A program made the position numbers and the translations under genes. Shown in pieces: positions 27,396 through 38,919 of a stretch of 64,000 bases of DNA. The notes under the pieces are model-generated. The model was not told the DNA's origin. It saw nothing but the letters and a program-made list of their open reading frames with translations, and did no database searches. The stretch is from Thermoflexus hugenholtzii JAD2 (lineage in GTDB: Bacteria > Chloroflexota > Anaerolineae > Thermoflexales > Thermoflexaceae), in NCBI RefSeq assembly GCF_900187885.1, contig NZ_FYEK01000003.1, forward strand, positions 253,977-317,976, in the 5' to 3' direction. Within the stretch, counting starts at the first letter, position 1. Each line of letters begins with the position of its first letter.

Positions 27396-27413
27396 TTAGC
27401 ACAATTTTGCTAA
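27396..27413. promoter_or_regulatory. Dyad TTAGCA-N6-TGCTAA upstream of iscX-nuo operon
   Basis: A 6+6 inverted repeat with AT-rich spacer starts 8 nt before the iscX start codon. It overlaps a possible -10 (TAAGAT on the minus strand). Its placement at the operon head would suit a repressor, possibly an Fe or Fe-S sensor, but the protein is unknown. Transcription starting here would give an almost leaderless mRNA. Confidence 0.5.
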
Positions 27414-27538
27414 ACCATGCGAACTTTACTTGCCAGGGGTGCGCAGGCCAGCTGTGAGCCGTTGTCCATATCCGGCCAGGCCTCCGACGATTTTGGGACA
27501 CATTCCCTGTGCGGCCTGCGATGCTGTCACTTCGGAGA

Positions 27539-27570
27539 GCGGGGCGGGCCGGATGCTCGGTCCGCCCCGC
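27539..27570 (-). terminator. Hairpin after the aldehyde dehydrogenase gene
   Basis: 9-bp GC-only stem (GCGGGGCGG 27539-27547, CCGCCCCGC 27562-27570) lies 22 nt after the stop codon at 27592. No T run follows, so it may be a weak or Rho-assisted terminator. Confidence 0.45.
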
Positions 27571-27591
27571 GCGCCATAAACCGGATGGATG

Positions 27592-29088
27592 TCACTGGAC
27601 AGGCACCTGCCCGAAGGCAGTGGTGTCGATCTGGGCCCGCTGGAGCCGGCCGCTGTAGTCGACGTAAACCGCCTTCCATTCGGTGAAGAACTCGATGGCC
27701 GTCAGCCCGGCCTCTCGATGCCCGTTGCCCGTCCCCCGGGTGCCGCCGAAGGGGAACTGGATCTCTGCCCCGGTGGTGCCGTGGTTGATGTAGACGATGC
27801 CGGTGGTGATGTCCCGGATGGCCTGGAAGGCCTTGTTGACGTCCTGGGTGAAGAGGCTGCTGGAGAGGCCATAGTTCACCGAGTTGTTGATGCGGATGGC
27901 TTCTTCCAAGCTTTCCGCCTCGATGATGGAGAGCACGGGGCCGAAGATCTCCTCCTGGGCGATCCGCATGTCCGGCCGCACTTGATCGAAGATCGTGGGC
28001 TCGTAGAAGAAACCCTTGCCGTTGACCTTGACCGGGTTGCCGCCGCACAGCAGCCGGGCTCCCTCCGCCTTCCCGATCTCCACATAGGAGTGGACTTTCC
28101 GCACCGCCGCCTCGTTGATCAGCGGCCCCACATCGGTGGTCGGCTCCAGGCCGTTCCCCAGCCGCAGCTGCTTCGCCCGCTCCACCAGCATCTCTGTGAA
28201 CTTCCCCTTGATGGGCTTGTGGAGGATCAGCCGGGAGCACGCCGTGCAGCGCTGCCCGGTGGTCCCGAAGGCCGCCCACAGGGTAGCCTCCAGGGCCAGC
28301 TCCAGGTTGGCGTCCTCCATCACGATGATGGCGTTCTTGCCGCCCATCTCCAGGGAGACCCGCTTGAGATGCCGGGCGGCCCGGGCGTAAAGATCCCGAC
28401 CGACCTCCGTGGAGCCGGTGAAGGAGATGGCCTTCACGGTGGGATGCTCGACCAAGGCGTTGCCGACCGTGGGGCCAGGGCCGATGACGAGGTTGAGGAC
28501 GCCCGGCGGAAGCCCTGCCTCCTCGAAGATCCGCACGAACTCGGCGGCGGTGGCCGGGGTGTCGGTGGCGGGCTTGAAGATCACGGTGTTGCCGGCGACC
28601 AGGGCGGGGAAGATCTTCCAGGAGGGGATGGCGATGGGGAAGTTCCAGGGGGTGATGCAGGCGACGACCCCGATGGGGTCGCGGATGGCCATCCCGAACT
28701 TGTTGGGCAGCTCCACCGGGGCAGTGTAGCCCAGGAGCCGGCGGCCCTCCCCGCCGATGTAGAAGGCCATGTCGATGGCCTCCTGCACATCTCCGCGGGC
28801 CTCGGGGAGGATCTTCCCCATCTCCTGGGTGAGCAGGCGGGCCAGCTGCTCCTTGCGCTCTACCAGCAAATGTCCGGCTCGATACAGGATCTCCGCTCGC
28901 TTGGGCGCCGGGACCTTCCGCCACTTCTCGAAGGCGACCTCAGCGGCCTCCACCGCGGCGGCCACGTCCCGCTCATCGGATTTCACCACCTCGGCCACGG
29001 GCTCCTCGGTGGCCGGGTTGAGGTCCACATACCACTCCTCCGACCGCGCCTCCACCCATTTACCGTTGATGTAATTCCGGACCTGCAT
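27592..29088 (-). CDS. NAD(P)-dependent aldehyde dehydrogenase
   Basis: 498 residues from ATG 29088; GTG 29106 is in frame upstream. ALDH motifs: [10 protein letters not shown] (cofactor pocket), [11 protein letters not shown] (Rossmann), general-base Glu in LEMGGKNA, nucleophilic Cys in GQRCTACSR (about residue 290), and EEIFGPVLS. It oxidises an aldehyde to the acid. Overall resemblance is to the broad succinate-semialdehyde, 2,5-dioxovalerate and lactaldehyde group; the substrate is not evident. It is flanked by iscX and icd and appears monocistronic. Confidence 0.93.
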   Translation of the reverse strand: MQVRNYINGKWVEARSEEWYVDLNPATEEPVAEVVKSDERDVAAAVEAAEVAFEKWRKVPAPKRAEILYRAGHLLVERKEQLARLLTQEMGKILPEARGDVQEAIDMAFYIGGEGRRLLGYTAPVELPNKFGMAIRDPIGVVACITPWNFPIAIPSWKIFPALVAGNTVIFKPATDTPATAAEFVRIFEEAGLPPGVLNLVIGPGPTVGNALVEHPTVKAISFTGSTEVGRDLYARAARHLKRVSLEMGGKNAIIVMEDANLELALEATLWAAFGTTGQRCTACSRLILHKPIKGKFTEMLVERAKQLRLGNGLEPTTDVGPLINEAAVRKVHSYVEIGKAEGARLLCGGNPVKVNGKGFFYEPTIFDQVRPDMRIAQEEIFGPVLSIIEAESLEEAIRINNSVNYGLSSSLFTQDVNKAFQAIRDITTGIVYINHGTTGAEIQFPFGGTRGTGNGHREAGLTAIEFFTEWKAVYVDYSGRLQRAQIDTTAFGQVPVQ

Positions 29089-29197
29089 GGGGAGCCCCCC
29101 GTGCACAGGGTTGCGTGGGGATTATAGGCCCGGCCGGGATCCTATGTCAACCATCCCTCACGCCCTTCAGCGGATTTCCCTCTTCCTGCCCCTCCGG

Positions 29198-29203
29198 TAT
29201 AAT
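29198..29203 (+). promoter_or_regulatory. -10 element of icd
   Basis: Perfect TATAAT lies 34 nt before the icd start; TTTCCC 17 bp upstream (29175) is a poor -35. Confidence 0.45.
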
Positions 29204-29236
29204 CCCCCGTGAAAAGATTCACACGAGGGTTTCGCC

Positions 29237-30466
29237 ATGTTCACCCATGTGCGCGTACCGGAGGACGGCAAGAAGATCGAGGTGCGGAACGGGCGGCTGG
29301 TGGTCCCGGACCATCCGATCATTGGCTATATCGTGGGCGATGGGACGGGACGGGACATCATGCCGGCGGCGATGAAGGTGTGGGACGCAGCCGTGCAGAA
29401 GGTTTACGGCGGCCAGCGGAAGATCGCCTGGGTGCGCCTCTATGCCGGCGAGGATGCGGAGGAGCTCTACGGCGAGCGCCTCCCGGAGGAGACGTTGCGC
29501 GCCATCCGCGAGTTCGTGGTGGCCATTAAAGGCCCCCTCACTACCCCGGTGGGCTACGGCTGGCGTAGCATCAACGTGCAGCTCCGGCAGAAACTGGACC
29601 TCTACGCCTGCATCCGGCCGGTCAAATGGTATCCGGGGGTCCCATCCCCGCTCAAAGAACCCCACAAGGTCAACATGGTGGTGTTCCGGGAGAACACGGA
29701 GGATGTCTACGCCGGGATCGAGTGGGAAGCAGGCTCGCCGGAGGCCAAGCGGGTGGCGGCGTATCTGAAGCGGACCTTCAAGATCACCCTGCCGCCCAAC
29801 ACCGGCATCGGGGTTAAACCCATCAGCGAGGGGGCCACCAAGCGGCTGGTGCGCAAGGCCATCCGCTACGCCCTGGAGAACGGCCGGCGCAGCGTCACCC
29901 TGGTCGGCAAGGGCAACATCATGAAATACACGGAGGGCGCCTTCATCCGCTGGGGCTACGAGGTGGCCAAAGAAGAGTTCGGCGATGTGACCATCACCGA
30001 AGCAGAGGTGGCCGAGGGCAAGCCTGCGGATGGAAAGATCATCATCAAGGATCGCATCGCCGACGCGATGTTCCAGCAGGTCCTGCTCCGCCCCGAGGAA
30101 TACGACGTGATCGCCACCCCCAACCTCAACGGCGATTACCTCTCCGAGGCCCTGGCGGCTATGGTGGGCGGGGTGGGCATCGCCCCCGGCGCCAACATCG
30201 GGGACACGCTGGCCGTCTTCGAGGCCACCCACGGCTCAGCTCCCAAATACGCCGGGCTGGACAAGGTGAACCCGGGCTCGCTGCTGCTCTCCGGGGTGAT
30301 GATGTTCCGTTACATCGGGTGGAATGAGGTTGCCGACGCCATCGAGGCCGCCTTCACCCGCACCATCCAGCAGAAGATCGTGACCTACGACCTGGCGCGC
30401 CTGATGGAAGGCGCCCGGGAGGTCCGCACCAGCGAGTTCGCTGAGGCCATCGTGGCCAACCTCTGA
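29237..30466 (+). CDS. icd: Isocitrate dehydrogenase (NADP-type)
   Basis: 409 residues, dimeric prokaryotic type I. Conserved parts: [16 protein letters not shown] near the N-terminus, [20 protein letters not shown] (about 108-127; contains the Ser and Arg residues that bind isocitrate and, in enteric bacteria, the phosphorylated Ser), [13 protein letters not shown], and the cofactor loop [11 protein letters not shown]. The Lys/Tyr pattern of that loop suggests NADP rather than NAD, but the call is not certain. It makes 2-oxoglutarate in the TCA cycle. sucC/sucD lie in the same window. Confidence 0.95.
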   Translation: MFTHVRVPEDGKKIEVRNGRLVVPDHPIIGYIVGDGTGRDIMPAAMKVWDAAVQKVYGGQRKIAWVRLYAGEDAEELYGERLPEETLRAIREFVVAIKGPLTTPVGYGWRSINVQLRQKLDLYACIRPVKWYPGVPSPLKEPHKVNMVVFRENTEDVYAGIEWEAGSPEAKRVAAYLKRTFKITLPPNTGIGVKPISEGATKRLVRKAIRYALENGRRSVTLVGKGNIMKYTEGAFIRWGYEVAKEEFGDVTITEAEVAEGKPADGKIIIKDRIADAMFQQVLLRPEEYDVIATPNLNGDYLSEALAAMVGGVGIAPGANIGDTLAVFEATHGSAPKYAGLDKVNPGSLLLSGVMMFRYIGWNEVADAIEAAFTRTIQQKIVTYDLARLMEGAREVRTSEFAEAIVANL

Positions 30467-30482
30467 TCCCTCGTCCGCAGGG

Positions 30483-30510
30483 GGCTGGAGGGCCATCAGG
30501 TCCTCCAGCC
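30483..30510 (+). terminator. Hairpin after icd
   Basis: 9-bp stem GGCTGGAGG (30483-30491) and CCTCCAGCC (30502-30510), 17 nt after the icd stop, followed by TCATCTCGG. Likely terminator or attenuator between icd and the MOSC gene. Confidence 0.5.
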
Positions 30511-30568
30511 TCATCTCGGGGAACCTTCGAGCCGCGTGCCTGGAGATCTGCGCCAAGGAGCAAGCTCC

Positions 30569-31030
30569 ATGGACCAACCCGTGGTGGTAGCGCTGTTCCG
30601 ATGCCCGGGCCATCGAATGCCCATGGAGGCGGTCCCGGCCCTCCGGGTGGAGGCCGGCTACGGCATTGTGGGCGACTCCCACGCTCGGGAAGGATCCTCC
30701 CGTCAGGTCCTGCTCATGGATCTCGAGACCCTGGAAGCCCTGGATCTCCGGCCAGGGGCCGTGCGGGAGAACATCACCGTGCGAGGGCTCTCCCTTCACG
30801 CCCTTCAGCCCGGTGACCGCCTGCGGATCGGCGAGGCCCTGCTGGAGATCACCAAGCCCTGCACCCCTTGCGCGCGCATGGATGAGATCCGCCCTGGACT
30901 TCAGGAAGCCCTGCGGGGCCGCCGCGGCATGCTCGCCCGGGTGCTGGAAAGCGGATGGATCCTTCCCGGCGCTCCCATCCGGGTGGAGACCCCCCCGACG
31001 GTCCGCACCCCCTCTCCGGAGATGCTCTAA
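30569..31030 (+). CDS. MOSC-domain protein
   Basis: 153 residues from ATG 30569 (AAGGAG 8 nt upstream). Recognised by GIVGDSHAREGSSRQVLLMD, ENITVRG and the conserved Cys in KPCTPCARMDEI, all typical of the MOSC (molybdenum cofactor sulfurase C-terminal) fold. Small stand-alone MOSC proteins are thought to bind Mo-cofactor or carry sulfur on the conserved Cys (YiiM/MoaC-associated class). It lies between icd and rex in the same orientation; partner enzyme unknown. Confidence 0.85.
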   Translation: MDQPVVVALFRCPGHRMPMEAVPALRVEAGYGIVGDSHAREGSSRQVLLMDLETLEALDLRPGAVRENITVRGLSLHALQPGDRLRIGEALLEITKPCTPCARMDEIRPGLQEALRGRRGMLARVLESGWILPGAPIRVETPPTVRTPSPEML

Positions 31031-31040
31031 ATCCCCCTTT

Positions 31041-31054
31041 TCACAAATTTGTGA
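31041..31054. promoter_or_regulatory. 14-bp perfect palindrome in the rex promoter
   Basis: TCACAAATTTGTGA lies directly before a TATATA at 31055-31060 that has TG one base upstream, so the palindrome overlaps the promoter. The half-sites are those of the Rex operator (TTGTGA / TCACAA) but in everted order compared with the classical TTGTGA-N6-TCACAA. Autoregulation of rex is likely. Confidence 0.6.
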
Positions 31055-31102
31055 TATATAGGAATCGGCGATTCCAACGCATTTCGGAGACGGAGGGTGG
31101 GT

Positions 31103-31735
31103 ATGGCGGCCGTGCAAAAAGTGCCGGACATTGTGGTGGGGCGGTTGCCGGTGTATCTGCGGGCGCTCCAGGTGATGGCCGCCGAAGGTCGGGAGATCAC
31201 TTCCTCTCAAGAGCTGGGGGAGCGCCTAGGGATCAGCTCCGCCCAGATCCGGAAGGATCTCTCTTACTTCGGAACCTTCGGCAAGCAGGGGACCGGGTAT
31301 CGCATCCCGGATCTGATCGAGCATTTGAGGCGCATCCTGAAGGTGGATCGGACGTGGGACATGATTCTGATCGGGGCCGGCAACCTGGGGCACGCCCTGG
31401 CTCAGTATCAGGGCTTCACCCCGCGGGGCTTCCGGCTGGTGGCCATCTTCGACAACGATCCGGAGAAGATCGGCCGGCCCATCGGGCCCCACGTGATCCA
31501 GGATGTCCAAGAACTTCCGGAGTTCGTCCGGGCCCACCGGGTCCAGATCGCGATGATCGCCGTGCCGGCCTCCGCCGCCCAGCAGGTGGCGGACCTCTGC
31601 GTCGAAGCCGGCATCCGCGCCATCCTGAACTACGCCCCCATTCATCTCAAGGTCCCCAAGAGGATCCTAGTGCAATATATCGACCCAGCGATCCACCTTC
31701 AACAGATGACGTATTACCTGGGGAACGAGGGATAA
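31103..31735 (+). CDS. rex: Redox-sensing transcriptional repressor Rex
   Basis: 210 residues from ATG 31103 (GGAGGG 5 nt upstream; GTG 31097 also in frame). The N-terminal winged helix contains [26 protein letters not shown], nearly the family signature. The C-terminal Rossmann domain has [14 protein letters not shown] (about 91) and the domain-swapped helix at the end ([10 protein letters not shown]). Rex represses respiratory and fermentative genes when NADH/NAD is low and releases DNA when NADH binds. Targets in this window could include the nuo, icd or atp operons, but I see no classical Rex site upstream of them. Confidence 0.95.
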   Translation: MAAVQKVPDIVVGRLPVYLRALQVMAAEGREITSSQELGERLGISSAQIRKDLSYFGTFGKQGTGYRIPDLIEHLRRILKVDRTWDMILIGAGNLGHALAQYQGFTPRGFRLVAIFDNDPEKIGRPIGPHVIQDVQELPEFVRAHRVQIAMIAVPASAAQQVADLCVEAGIRAILNYAPIHLKVPKRILVQYIDPAIHLQQMTYYLGNEG

Positions 31736-31748
31736 AGCAGGACTGCGA

Positions 31749-32201
31749 ATGGCGCATCCTCCGCACATTTCCCAGGAAGAGATCCAGCGAGCGTTGTGGG
31801 CTCTCGCCCGGGCCTATGCGGAGGCGCTGCGGCAAAGCCGGGGAGAGCGACTGGTTGCCGTCGCCCTGTTCGGATCGGTGGCGCGGAGAGAAGCGGGCTC
31901 CTCCTCGGATGTGGATCTCCTGGTGATCGCCGAGGGCCTGCCGGCCCGCCGGCTGGAGCGCTACTGTTGGCTGGAGGAGGCGGATCGAGCGGTGGAGCCC
32001 CAGCTGAAGGCCCTGTGGGGGCGCGGGATCACGGCGGAGAACGCTTACATCCTTTATGAGCGGGACCCGTTCCTTTCATCGATCCTGGAGCGCTTGCGGG
32101 AGCGGCTGAAGGCCCTGGGAGCCCAACGGAAGCGTCAGGGCGCTGTCCGCTACTGGGACCTGAAGCCGGACTTCCGGCTGGGGGAGGTGATCGAGCTGTG
32201 A
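31749..32201 (+). CDS. MNT-type nucleotidyltransferase (HEPN partner)
   Basis: 150 residues. The GS-x10-DxD motif is clear in ALFGSVARREAGSSSDVDLLVIA. A helical C-terminal extension (about 90-150) carries several basic residues. It starts 13 nt after the rex stop and overlaps the following HEPN gene by 4 nt, the standard two-gene module. In characterised systems the MNT protein AMPylates or otherwise neutralises the HEPN RNase. Because the HEPN partner is frameshifted, this may be an orphaned antitoxin. Confidence 0.85.
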   Translation: MAHPPHISQEEIQRALWALARAYAEALRQSRGERLVAVALFGSVARREAGSSSDVDLLVIAEGLPARRLERYCWLEEADRAVEPQLKALWGRGITAENAYILYERDPFLSSILERLRERLKALGAQRKRQGAVRYWDLKPDFRLGEVIEL

Positions 32202-32631
32202 CCAACGAGGAGATGGCTCGCGCCTATCTTTCTCAGGCGGAGGAGATCCTCCGTGAAGTCGAACGCCTCTACCAGCGTCAGGCCTGGAACCTGGTCGTTC
32301 GCCGATCTCAGGAAGTCGTGGAACTGGCCTTGAAAGGCCTCCTGCGGGGCGCAGGGGTGGAGGTGCCTCGCACCCACGACGTCGGCGTACGGCTGAAGAG
32401 CTACCGGGATCGCTTCCCGGCTTCCTTGCCAATAGGAGATCGACCGTCTCGCTTCGATATCGCGCCGCCTCCGCCTGGAACGGGAGCTCAGCTTCTGTGG
32501 CGATGAAGATCTCGGTGCGCCGCCGCAAAATGTATACAGAGACAGAGGAGGACGCGAAGAACGCCTTGCAAGAAGCCCGGTGGGTTCTTGAGCGCTGCCT
32601 AGAGGCCTGGTCGGAGATGCAGGATCCGTAA
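32198..32631 (+). pseudogene. HEPN-domain gene with two frameshifts
   Basis: The first frame (from ATG 32198, overlapping the MNT stop) reads a typical HEPN start: AYLSQAEEILREVERLYQRQ, then VVRRSQEVVELALKGLLRGA and VPRTHDVG. Near 32431-32436 the coherent protein moves to the next frame (EIDRLASISRRLRLEREL, then SFCGDEDLGAPPQNVY). Near the A4 run at about 32528-32531 it shifts again to the frame reading MYTETEEDAKNALQEARWVL, ending at 32631. The two joins restore a normal ~145-residue HEPN protein. The frame as read stops at 32506 with a scrambled tail, so the toxin is probably inactive. Confidence 0.8.
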
Positions 32632-32747
32632 GGCTACATGTGAAAAAGCGGAACGTACAGGATCACTGGTACCCAACGAAGGACGATGCCTGAAACGAGA
32701 CCGTATAGGCGCTCGGCGTGATGCGGACGGTTTCCAGCATAACGCGC

Positions 32748-33167
32748 TCACTCCCCAGCCAGGCGAAGCACTTCCGCTTGCTGCATGGCTTCCAGAAGAG
32801 GTTTCACCGATGGAATGAGACCGGCCTGCTTGGCCCGGATCAACACTCCCGCCGTGCCGATGATACGGATCCCGAGCCGCTTTGCCCACGAGCGGGCCTT
32901 CCGGTCATCCACAATCCGCTGCCATCCCTTCTCCAGAGCCAAAGCGATGGCCTCCGCTTCACCGTCATCGACGACGAGGCGCAACACGCGAATCAGCCTC
33001 AGATCGGAGGGTGCCTGCACAATGAGCCAATCGACAGCCCGGCCGAACTCCTCCTGAACACTGGGCGGGATCACCAGGGGCTCGAAGAGCCCGTGCAGCA
33101 GTTCGAGGCGTCTGATCCGCTCCAGCACAATCAAGCATGTGCTGTCCGCAACGGCAGGCTCTTTCAC
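32748..33167 (-). CDS. PIN-domain toxin (DUF3368-type)
   Basis: 139 residues. The acidic PIN residues are visible: Asp in VADSTCLIVL, Glu in VQEEFG, Asp/Glu in VVDDGEAEAIALAL and Asp in VDDRKARSWAKRLG. The last two motifs are typical of DUF3368 PIN proteins, predicted metal-dependent RNases. Its start overlaps the upstream UPF0175 gene by ATGA (33164-33167), giving a standard antitoxin-toxin pair. A second pair of the same type lies at 62193-63015. Confidence 0.85.
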   Translation of the reverse strand: MKEPAVADSTCLIVLERIRRLELLHGLFEPLVIPPSVQEEFGRAVDWLIVQAPSDLRLIRVLRLVVDDGEAEAIALALEKGWQRIVDDRKARSWAKRLGIRIIGTAGVLIRAKQAGLIPSVKPLLEAMQQAEVLRLAGE

Positions 33168-33391
33168 CCCTCGATCTCCTCTTGCAGCTCTTCAGGAGGA
33201 TAGGCGATGACCGGGACGCCATATCGGCCCAGCAGCTCCATGAAGGCACGCTTGGAATAACCCGCCAGTCGGGCTGCCTGGCCCAGGCTCAGACGCCCTA
33301 GTTCGTAGAGTTTGAAGGCCAGCAGGAGCCGGGCTTCGCCCTCTGAGATCTCCGGCGGCAGCTCGATCTGCAATTTGCCCATCGCTGTCAT
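33164..33391 (-). CDS. UPF0175-family antitoxin
   Basis: 75 residues from ATG 33391; ATG 33382 (MGKLQIELP), with GAGGGG 9 nt upstream, is also good. The longer frame back to 33520 has no support. The core LLLAFKLYELGRLSLGQAAR, LAGYSKRAFMELLGRYGVP is a UPF0175 HTH-like domain found beside DUF3368 PIN proteins. It probably neutralises the PIN RNase and represses the operon. It is downstream of mreB on the same strand. Confidence 0.8.
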   Translation of the reverse strand: MTAMGKLQIELPPEISEGEARLLLAFKLYELGRLSLGQAARLAGYSKRAFMELLGRYGVPVIAYPPEELQEEIEG

Positions 33392-33523
33392 CCCCTCAAG
33401 GAGGCGGCCCATCCGGATCAGGCCGTTACCGATTCGCTGGAGGATAGGGGGCGGAATCCTGCCATGCTTCGGTCGTTCTTCCGCCACCCACGTCGACATT
33501 ATGACTTTTTCAACATGCATTCA

Positions 33524-34546
33524 CTAAAAAGAGGACCAAATCGTGGTGAGCGTGCGCTGGAAAAGGTGGATGTTCTCCAGGGCCTTTCCGGCCCCGATGG
33601 CGACGCAGGCCATGGGGGCGTCCGCGACGTAAGCCGGGACGCCGGTTTGCTGGGTCAGGAACTCGTCGATCCGCCGCAGCAGCGCCCCGCCCCCCACCAT
33701 GGCCATCCCGCGATCGATGATGTCCGCAGCCAGCTCGGGGGGCGTGCGCTCCAGGACCGCCCGGACCACTCCCACTACCGCCTGAAGGGGCTCCTGGATG
33801 GCTTCCAGCACCTCATCGGAGCTCAGGGTGATCGTGCGCGGCAACCCGGTGACCAGATCGCGGCCCTGCACCTCCATGGTCAGGGGCGGATCCAGGGGCA
33901 GGGCCGTCCCGATCTGGATCTTCACCTGTTCCGCCGTCGGTTCCCCGATGGCCAGGTTGTATTTCCGACGCACGTATCCGATGATGGCCTCATCCATCCG
34001 GATGCCGCCCACCCGCACAGAGTGGGCGGTCACGATCCCCAGCATGGAGATCACCGCCGCTTCGGTGGTGCCACCCCCCAGGTCCACAACCATGTTCCCG
34101 GTGGGGGTGTCCACCGGCAGGCCCGCCCCCAGGGCCGCGGCCAAGGGCTCGGGGATCAGATAGACGTGTCCGGGGTGGGCGCCGGCCGCTACCGCAGCCT
34201 CATGCACCGCCCGGCTCTCCACGCTGGTCACCCCATAGGGGACCGAGATCATCACGTGAGGCCGGAAGAGGCGAAGGGGGCCACAGACCTTGTTGATGAA
34301 ATACCGGAGCATCCGCTCGGTGACGTAGTAATCGGCGATCACGCCGTCCCGGAGGGGTCGGATGACCTCAATGATCTCCGGGGTGCGGCCATACATCGCT
34401 CGCGCTTCCTCTCCCACCGCCAGGATCTCATCCCCATCCACAGGCATGGCCACCACGGAGGGCTCTTGAAGGACGATGCCGCGCCCCACTTCGTAAACCA
34501 GCACGTTGGCGGTTCCCAGATCAATGCCCAAACGTTTAGTGAGCAT
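33524..34546 (-). CDS. mreB: Rod shape-determining protein MreB
   Basis: 340 residues from ATG 34546; ATG 34570 is less likely. Actin-fold signatures: [13 protein letters not shown] (phosphate 1), [31 protein letters not shown] (phosphate 2) and [15 protein letters not shown] (adenosine). MreB filaments guide cell-wall or envelope synthesis and suggest rod or filament shape. No mreC or mreD follows; instead a PIN toxin pair does. It lies 102 nt downstream of atpC, so readthrough from the ATP synthase operon is possible. Confidence 0.95.
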   Translation of the reverse strand: MLTKRLGIDLGTANVLVYEVGRGIVLQEPSVVAMPVDGDEILAVGEEARAMYGRTPEIIEVIRPLRDGVIADYYVTERMLRYFINKVCGPLRLFRPHVMISVPYGVTSVESRAVHEAAVAAGAHPGHVYLIPEPLAAALGAGLPVDTPTGNMVVDLGGGTTEAAVISMLGIVTAHSVRVGGIRMDEAIIGYVRRKYNLAIGEPTAEQVKIQIGTALPLDPPLTMEVQGRDLVTGLPRTITLSSDEVLEAIQEPLQAVVGVVRAVLERTPPELAADIIDRGMAMVGGGALLRRIDEFLTQQTGVPAYVADAPMACVAIGAGKALENIHLFQRTLTTIWSSF

Positions 34547-34648
34547 CCCCGATGTGCTCCTCCATTGCATATTCCGTGGTCGGGCCCATCATGGCTCATC
34601 CCGTCCGGATCCGGCGCTTCTTTGGGATCCTGGCGGCTGAAAGAGGTT

Positions 34649-35076
34649 TTATGGTCCGGACGAGCTCTCCCGACGGATCCGGCGACGGCGGGCGACCTCC
34701 AGGCGGACCCGCGAGCGGCGCAGGGCGGCCAGAGCGGCGTTGAGATCCACGCCGGCCGGCCGCTCTTTGAGGAGCTGCTCCGCGCGCTGACGGGCCTCCT
34801 CGGCCCGGGCGATGTCGATCTCCTCCGCCCGCTCGGCGACGTCCGCCAGCACGATCACCTTCTCCGGGGTGACCTCCATAAAGCCCCCGTGGATGGCAAA
34901 CCAGAGCTCCTCGCTCCCCCGGCGGGCCAGCAGCGGCCCGATCCCCAGGGCAGTGAGCAACGGTGCATGTCCGGGGAGGATTCCCAGCTCCCCTTCCACA
35001 CCGGGGGCCACGACCATATCCACATCCCCGCTGAACAAAGCGCGTTCCTGGGTGACGATCTCCAGACGCAGAGGGC

Positions 35077-35080
<4 letters not shown>
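34649..35080 (-). CDS. atpC: ATP synthase F1 subunit epsilon
   Basis: 143 residues. ATG 35080 overlaps the stop of the nucleotidyltransferase gene by ATGA. The N-terminal beta-sandwich (LRLEIVTQERALFSGDVDMV, GELGILPGHAPLLTAL) and the C-terminal helical hairpin (about 90-130) are recognisable, with an Arg-rich tail. Epsilon couples the c-ring to gamma and inhibits ATP hydrolysis. Last gene of the F1 operon. Confidence 0.93.
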
Positions 35081-37259
<2,179 letters not shown>

Positions 37260-37328
37260 TCAGAGCAGGATGTCGAAACGTCCCTTCCGAGACGTTTTCC
37301 ACGCACCGAATCCACGGAACAGGCCGCT

Positions 37329-38279
37329 TCAGCGGCCTGCGGGGGTGCGGACCCGCGCTTGGATCTGGGCGCGGGCAGCCTGGCGCATCGCCTCGGCGCC
37401 TCCTGCGATGTCCAGCATCTCGCTGGTGATGGACTGCTGGCGAGCTTTGTTGTAGCTCAAGGTCAGGGTGTAAATCAGGTTCTCCGCGTTCTCAGTCGCG
37501 TTGCGCATGGCTACCATGCGCGCGGAATGCTCGCTGGCCAAGCTTTCCAGAACCGCTTGATAGAGCTGGAGTTCCACAAAACGAGGCAAGATCACCTCTA
37601 ACAACTGAGCCGGGTCCGGTTCGTAGATAAACGTCTTGTTGGCCACCGCCCGGGTGTCCAGCCGCTCCACGGCCTCCGGGACCGCCGGCTCATAAGCACC
37701 GGTGAGGCGGAGAGGGAGCAGCCGGCGGACGCGGGGGCGCTGGACCATGGTGTTGATGAAATCCGTATAGGCGACATAGACCTCATCGACGCTTCCCTTC
37801 AGAAACTCCTCCATCGCCAGGCGGGCGATGGGCCGCACGTCCGCAAAACGTGGCCAACGGGGCATGGGGGAGAAATCCGCGATCAAGGCCCCCCGCACCC
37901 GCGCCACGGCGTCCCGCCCCTTGCGGCCCACGGTCAGGAAGGCCACCGGGGCGCGGCTCACGGCAGCGAACCGGAAGGCCAGGCGGATGATGTTGTCGTT
38001 GTAAGCGCCGCACAGCCCGCGATCCGCGGTGATCAGAACCAACAGCACCCGATGGACCGGCCGGACCTCCAGCAGGGGATGCAGAAGAGCGCTGGCCTCC
38101 GCCTGATGGGCGAGATGGACCAGGACCTCCCAGGCCTTCTGGGAATAGGGGCGAGAGGCCAGCGTCATCTCCTGGGCCCGCCGCATCTTGGAGGCCGATA
38201 CCGCCTCCATCGCCCGGGTGATCTGGGAGATGCTCCGCACGGTTCGAATGCGACGCCGCAATTCCCGAAGGGTAGGCAC
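37329..38279 (-). CDS. atpG: ATP synthase F1 subunit gamma
   Basis: 316 residues from GTG 38279, chosen because AGGAGGT lies 7 nt upstream and the protein then opens PTLRELRRRIRTVRSISQIT, as in other gamma subunits; the frame upstream to 38432 is a shadow of the Uma2 gene. ITADRGLCGAYNDNIIR is a gamma signature and the C-terminus has NATENAENLI. It forms the rotor shaft. Two Uma2 genes separate it from atpA. Confidence 0.95.
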   Translation of the reverse strand: MPTLRELRRRIRTVRSISQITRAMEAVSASKMRRAQEMTLASRPYSQKAWEVLVHLAHQAEASALLHPLLEVRPVHRVLLVLITADRGLCGAYNDNIIRLAFRFAAVSRAPVAFLTVGRKGRDAVARVRGALIADFSPMPRWPRFADVRPIARLAMEEFLKGSVDEVYVAYTDFINTMVQRPRVRRLLPLRLTGAYEPAVPEAVERLDTRAVANKTFIYEPDPAQLLEVILPRFVELQLYQAVLESLASEHSARMVAMRNATENAENLIYTLTLSYNKARQQSITSEMLDIAGGAEAMRQAARAQIQARVRTPAGR

Positions 38280-38295
38280 GACCGCAACCTCCTGT

Positions 38296-38919
38296 TCAGC
38301 CTGCGGATGAAAGCGCCTGCCAGCATTCAAGGATGGAAGGGAGGGGTTCCTGCCACAGCCACTCCGCCCGGATCCGGAACCCCGGCACCGCCTCCGAAAC
38401 CACCCAGCCCTCGTGGATCTCCTCCGATTCATACCCCCTCCCCCGCCGCTCCACGATCACCACCTGCCCCTCCACATCCACCAGCCACAGCTCCCCCACC
38501 CCCGCCTCCCGATACAGCCGCCGCTTCTCCCCCAAATCATAGTCCCGCGTGGACTCCGAAAGCACCTCCACCACGAGGAGCGGGATCCCCTCCGCCCGCT
38601 GGCGGACGATCGGCACATGCCGGGGCAGGACCATCACATCCGGCGCGAACTGCCGGCGGCCAACCCGGAAGAGAGCGTTCCCTCCGACCACGCGCCCGAT
38701 CCCGTGGGTCTCCGCGTAGAGACGGAGCAAGGCGAGCAAGAAAGCCTGGCGATCCTCATGGGAGAAACCCGCCGGCGAATGCACGATCATCACCCCGTCG
38801 AGGTATTCCGCCTTGAGATCCTCGTCGGCCAGGGCCTCGAACTCCGCCTCGCTCACCCCATACAGGCGAAGCAGGTAGGGATGATCGCTTCGCACTTCAA
38901 GCGAACGCAGGGCCTGCAT
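38296..38919 (-). CDS. Uma2-family PD-(D/E)XK endonuclease-like protein (copy A)
   Basis: 207 residues. Family blocks: AEYLDGVMIVHSPA, FAPDVMVL (acidic Asp), LLVVEVLSESTRDYDLGEKR (catalytic Glu and following Lys) and LYREAGVGELWLVDV. These DUF820/Uma2 proteins have a restriction-endonuclease fold and are highly amplified in cyanobacteria and Chloroflexi; the biological role is unknown. The gene overlaps copy B by 23 nt and ends 16 nt before atpG, so it is part of the atp transcript. Confidence 0.85.
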   Translation of the reverse strand: MQALRSLEVRSDHPYLLRLYGVSEAEFEALADEDLKAEYLDGVMIVHSPAGFSHEDRQAFLLALLRLYAETHGIGRVVGGNALFRVGRRQFAPDVMVLPRHVPIVRQRAEGIPLLVVEVLSESTRDYDLGEKRRLYREAGVGELWLVDVEGQVVIVERRGRGYESEEIHEGWVVSEAVPGFRIRAEWLWQEPLPSILECWQALSSAG

